Source: Cytophagales bacterium (lineage in GTDB: Bacteria > Bacteroidota > Bacteroidia > Cytophagales > Cyclobacteriaceae). Taken from it: 64,000 bases of DNA. The DNA lies in assembly GCA_025358885.1 (NCBI GenBank), contig JANYHW010000178.1, positions 25,757 to 89,756 on the forward strand. Direction: 5' to 3'. The notes beneath the pieces were generated by a model. It worked only from the letters and a program-made list of their open reading frames with translations. It was not told the DNA's origin and ran no database searches. The stretch's first letter is position 1, and each line of letters starts with the position of its first letter. The position numbers and the translations under genes are program-made. Shown here in pieces: positions 60,211 to 64,000 of the stretch.

Positions 60211-61494
60211 CTAGAGTTTGGCATCAATCATCTCAAACTGAGTATATGGTACAAGCACTTTGGGTACACGAATGCCGTCAGGTGTTTGATTATTTTCGAG
60301 AATGGCCGCAACGATTCTGGGAAGCGCGAGGGCACTGCCATTCAGAGTATGCAATAATTGCGTTTTACCTTCTTTGTTTTTATAGCGCAGCTTCAACCTG
60401 CTGGCCTGGAACGTCTCAAAGTTGCTGACAGAACTTACTTCCAGCCAACGTTGCTGAGCTGCAGCATAGACTTCCAGATCATACGTCATCGCGGAGTTGA
60501 ATCCCGTATCTCCTCCACAAAGCAGGAGTTTGCGGTAGGGAAGTTCCAGCTTCTCCAACAGACCCTGAACGTAAAGACACATTGCTTCAAGTGTCTCATA
60601 AGATTCTTCTGCTTTTCTTATTTGTACAATCTCCACCTTGTCAAACTGGTGCAGACGATTCAATCCGCGAACATGAGCTCCCCAACTTCCCGCCTCGCGA
60701 CGGAAACATGGCGTATAACCTACATGGCGGATAGGCAGATCCTGCTCGTTGAGTATGACATCCCGGTAGAGGTTCGTGATGGGTACTTCTGCCGTAGGGA
60801 TAAGATAAAGTTCATCTTCTGCTATAAAATACATTTGTCCTTCCTTGTCGGGAAGCTGTCCTGTACCATAACCACTTGCTTTATTCACCACAATGGGTGG
60901 CTGGATTTCGGTATAACCCTGTCGCGATGCCTCCTCCAGGAAGAAGTTGATCAGTGCCCGCTGGAACTTTGCCCCCTTGCCTTTGTATACCGGAAAACCT
61001 GCGCCGGAGATTTTGTTACCCAGATCAAAATCTATGATATCATATTTTTTGATCAGCTCCCAGTGGGGCTGTACATCAGGCGGTAATGTCGGTATTTGTC
61101 CATGCTGATATACATTCAGGTTATCCTCGGCCCCTTTGCCGGCAGGGACTTTATCGGCAGGCACATTGGGTATAAGGTAAAGAACCCTCTGGAGTTCCTC
61201 CTCCGCTTTCAGCAGCTCCTGACCCAGCTCCGATGCCACCTTCTTGTTAGAAGCCATCTTGGCAATCATTTCATCTGCCTGTTGCTTCTGGCCAGACTTC
61301 ATCAGGTTGCCTACCTCCTTTGAAATGCGGTTGACCTCCCCTACCAGATCATCGTGTTCCTTCTGTTTCTCCCTCCGGATCTTGTCGACTGTGAGAGCCT
61401 CATTGACCAGCACTTCAGCGTCCCTCATGTTTCGCTTCTTCAGTCCCTCCAATACCTTTCCCACATTTTCCCGTATGACATTGATCTGCAGCAT
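60211..61494 (-). CDS. serS: Seryl-tRNA synthetase
   Basis: MLQINVIRENVGKVLEGLKKRN coiled arm; TAEVPITNLYRDVILNEQDLPIRHVGYTPCFRREAGSWGAHVRGLNRLHQF; LNGSALALPRIVAAILENNQ. Confidence 0.97.
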   Translation of the reverse strand: MLQINVIRENVGKVLEGLKKRNMRDAEVLVNEALTVDKIRREKQKEHDDLVGEVNRISKEVGNLMKSGQKQQADEMIAKMASNKKVASELGQELLKAEEELQRVLYLIPNVPADKVPAGKGAEDNLNVYQHGQIPTLPPDVQPHWELIKKYDIIDFDLGNKISGAGFPVYKGKGAKFQRALINFFLEEASRQGYTEIQPPIVVNKASGYGTGQLPDKEGQMYFIAEDELYLIPTAEVPITNLYRDVILNEQDLPIRHVGYTPCFRREAGSWGAHVRGLNRLHQFDKVEIVQIRKAEESYETLEAMCLYVQGLLEKLELPYRKLLLCGGDTGFNSAMTYDLEVYAAAQQRWLEVSSVSNFETFQASRLKLRYKNKEGKTQLLHTLNGSALALPRIVAAILENNQTPDGIRVPKVLVPYTQFEMIDAKL

Positions 61495-61590
61495 GTACTT
61501 CGTTTAGATCGACAAAATTACAAACCTTATCTTTAACAATACTTTTGCCTTATCACCATGAACTCCCTGATTATAAATTTTTAGGGTGAA

Positions 61591-61621
61591 TTTGATAATA
61601 TTCCATTTTGACCTATACTTG
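61591..61621 (+). promoter_or_regulatory. Predicted Bacteroidota-type promoter of rho
   Basis: TTTG (61591-61594), 19-nt spacer, TATACTTG (61614-61621; 5 of 6 fixed positions of TAnnTTTG). Confidence 0.55.
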
Positions 61622-61784
61622 CAGGGTCAATCAGGCCTTCCCGGCCGTTCCCGATAGATAAATTCAACGTTTTACTGTTCTTACCATTAAAAATGTATTG
61701 ATTTTGTCGGACTCCCCCGACCTCTCTGACGTGACTTTTCACTTATTTATCATCAACATACTACAACTACTTTTTTAAATTCTC

Positions 61785-63350
61785 ATGTATACTATTGACG
61801 ACCTCAATGTCAGGCTCCTGTCTGAATTAAAGGACATAGCCGAAGAAATGGGTGTAAAGAACGCCAAGAAACTTGCGAAGCAGGAATTGGTGTACAAAAT
61901 CCTCGATCAACAGGCAAAAGCTGAAGAAGCAGCCCCGGCGAAAAAGAACAATGAAGATTCGGCCGACCGCAAGATGCGTCCCCGCAGACGTGAAAATGTT
62001 GCACCCCCTGCCGCTCCCAAACAAAAGGAATTGTCTTCAGAAGAGCTCCTGCAGTCCGTGGATCTGGACATTGATCAGAATGTGACCCGTTTCGACGAAC
62101 CTCAGCCCAAATACGAAGAGACGCAGCAGCCTCAATCTTCCACCCAACAGCCTTCACCTAACATTAATGAACCGCCTCCGCGCGAATTTCAACAAGACCG
62201 CCAGCAGCAGGCACGGATCCTGAATATCAAGGATTTCGATGGTGCTATTACTAACGAGGGTGTTCTTGAACTCATGCAAGATGGATACGGATTCCTCCGC
62301 TCATCCGACTATAATTACCTGGCCAGTCCCGATGACATTTATGTCTCTCCATCACAAATAAAATTGCTCGGCCTGAAAACCGGTGATACGGTGCGGGGTC
62401 AAATCCGGCCGCCGAAAGAAGGTGAGAAATACTTTGCGCTTCTTAAGGTCGACAACGTCAATGGAAAAACCACAGAAGAAATTCGTGACCGGGTTGCCTT
62501 CGAGTACCTGACGCCCCTGTTCCCGAACGAAAAACTAAAACTGAGCACAACGCCGGACAATATGTCTACGCGTATCCTGGATCTTTTTTCCCCAATAGGA
62601 AAAGGGCAACGGGGTATGATTGTAGCACAACCCAAGACCGGTAAGACGGTGTTGTTAAAGCAAATTGCCAACGCCATAGCCGAAAATCATCCTGAAGTCT
62701 ATCTCATTGTCCTGCTCATCGATGAACGTCCGGAGGAAGTTACCGATATGGCGCGCAGTGTAAGGGCTGAGGTGATCGCTTCCACTTTTGATGAACAGGC
62801 AGACCGCCATGTGAAAATCGCCAGCATCGTGCTGGAGAAGGCCAAGCGTATGACGGAGTGTGGTCATGATGTTGTCATTTTATTAGACTCACTTACCCGC
62901 CTGGCCCGGGCTTACAATACAGTGGTGCCATCGTCAGGAAAAATACTTTCCGGTGGTGTGGATGCCAATGCCCTTCATAAACCAAAACGCTTCTTCGGCG
63001 CCGCTCGTAAAATTGAAAACGGTGGCTCGCTCACTATCATCGCCACTGCCCTCATTGACACGGGTTCGAAGATGGACGAGGTAATTTTTGAAGAATTTAA
63101 GGGTACCGGCAATATGGAATTGGTGCTTGACAGAAAGCTATCTAACAAGCGTGTTTATCCTGCCATCGACGTCCCTGCTTCCGGAACAAGACGCGAAGAC
63201 CTCCTAATGAAAGACGACGAACTGGCCCGCGTCTGGATCCTGCGTAAGTACATGAGCGATATGAACTCTATCGAAGCCATGGAATTCCTCCTCAGCAAGA
63301 TGAAAGGAACAAGGAATAACGGAGAGTTTTTGATTTCGATGAATGGGTAG
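61785..63350 (+). CDS. rho: Transcription termination factor Rho
   Basis: Rho N-domain [69 protein letters not shown]; Walker [32 protein letters not shown]. Confidence 0.98.
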   Translation: MYTIDDLNVRLLSELKDIAEEMGVKNAKKLAKQELVYKILDQQAKAEEAAPAKKNNEDSADRKMRPRRRENVAPPAAPKQKELSSEELLQSVDLDIDQNVTRFDEPQPKYEETQQPQSSTQQPSPNINEPPPREFQQDRQQQARILNIKDFDGAITNEGVLELMQDGYGFLRSSDYNYLASPDDIYVSPSQIKLLGLKTGDTVRGQIRPPKEGEKYFALLKVDNVNGKTTEEIRDRVAFEYLTPLFPNEKLKLSTTPDNMSTRILDLFSPIGKGQRGMIVAQPKTGKTVLLKQIANAIAENHPEVYLIVLLIDERPEEVTDMARSVRAEVIASTFDEQADRHVKIASIVLEKAKRMTECGHDVVILLDSLTRLARAYNTVVPSSGKILSGGVDANALHKPKRFFGAARKIENGGSLTIIATALIDTGSKMDEVIFEEFKGTGNMELVLDRKLSNKRVYPAIDVPASGTRREDLLMKDDELARVWILRKYMSDMNSIEAMEFLLSKMKGTRNNGEFLISMNG

Positions 63351-63451
63351 TTAATTTGATAATTGACTGATTTGAAAATAAGGCGCGGATGATTCCGTGC
63401 CTTTCTTATTAGTAAAAAATCAAGGTTCACAGCACGAGCACGATTTTCAAA

Positions 63452-64000
63452 TCATTTCCTCTTTCTCTCATGAAACGCCCCCCTGAACTCCGGGTCTTCA
63501 TATCGTTTCTGCCGGTCAATCTCTTTCGCGATCATCTGCGCTTCGGGTAAAGGGGTGGGCTCCACAACTACCTCGGAGGGCAACTCTTTCACTGCGATCT
63601 TCTCATGCATAAGCTCCTCAATCTTCCCGACATGGTATTTTTCAGCGTCTGTTACAAACGTGATGGCTTTGCCCGTCTGAAAGGCGCGGCCCGTTCTTCC
63701 AATGCGATGGATGTAGTCCTCATAGAGCATAGGTACATCAAAATTAATGACATGTGAAACGTTGGTGACATCTATACCCCGTGAGGCCACATCGGTACTG
63801 ACCATAATCCTCAGTTCACCATTTTTGAATTCATTCATGGCGTTGATGCGGCTGTTCTGACCTTTGTTGGAATGAATCACTCTCGCGGAGCCAATTTTCT
63901 TTCTTTCGATAAATTTGAAAACGTCATTGGCTGAATCCTTGGTTCGGGTGAATATCATAATACGATTGAATATCTCCTTGTCCCGCAATACATACTCGAG
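63452..64000 (-). CDS. DEAD-box RNA helicase, C-terminal part (truncated by window end)
   Basis: RIMIFTRTKDSANDVFKF, VIHSNKGQNSRINAMNEF, VSTDVASRGIDVTNVSHVINFDVP, HRIGRTGRAFQTGKAITFV; frame open to the window edge. Confidence 0.9.
   Translation of the reverse strand, partial: LEYVLRDKEIFNRIMIFTRTKDSANDVFKFIERKKIGSARVIHSNKGQNSRINAMNEFKNGELRIMVSTDVASRGIDVTNVSHVINFDVPMLYEDYIHRIGRTGRAFQTGKAITFVTDAEKYHVGKIEELMHEKIAVKELPSEVVVEPTPLPEAQMIAKEIDRQKRYEDPEFRGAFHERKRK

Overview
This is a 64 kb chromosomal segment of a Bacteroidota bacterium, probably Cytophagales-like. That placement is inferred from the type IX secretion (T9SS) C-terminal sorting domain, the PorE-like protein, TAnnTTTG-type promoter boxes and the protein families present. 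I saw no rRNA, tRNA, CRISPR array, prophage or intact IS element. Core genes recognised: prfA, prmA, tag, recX, nadC, gpmI, purM, mutS, serS, rho, two DEAD-box helicases (one truncated at the right edge) and a HisA-family paralog. Accessory or envelope genes include two DHp-type histidine kinases, a LuxR-type response regulator, three PD40/OmpA-type proteins, an S9 peptidase, a 5-oxoprolinase-like fusion, a 1.57k-residue exported orphan protein and a NHL/Ig-repeat T9SS cargo protein split by one in-frame TAG. Best candidates for undescribed biology: (i) a type III PKS / methyltransferase / FAD-oxidoreductase / UbiA locus (7.3-12.4 kb); (ii) an exported TPR-CHAT protease-like protein in tandem with a peptidoglycan-binding PD40-OmpA protein (46.1-51.9 kb); (iii) a tight DinB / ATP-grasp ligase / LysE exporter operon (33.6-35.8 kb); (iv) the amber-interrupted T9SS cargo gene (21.4-25.8 kb); (v) a HisA paralog in which the catalytic Asp is Ala. 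All assignments come from reading the sequence; no database search was run.
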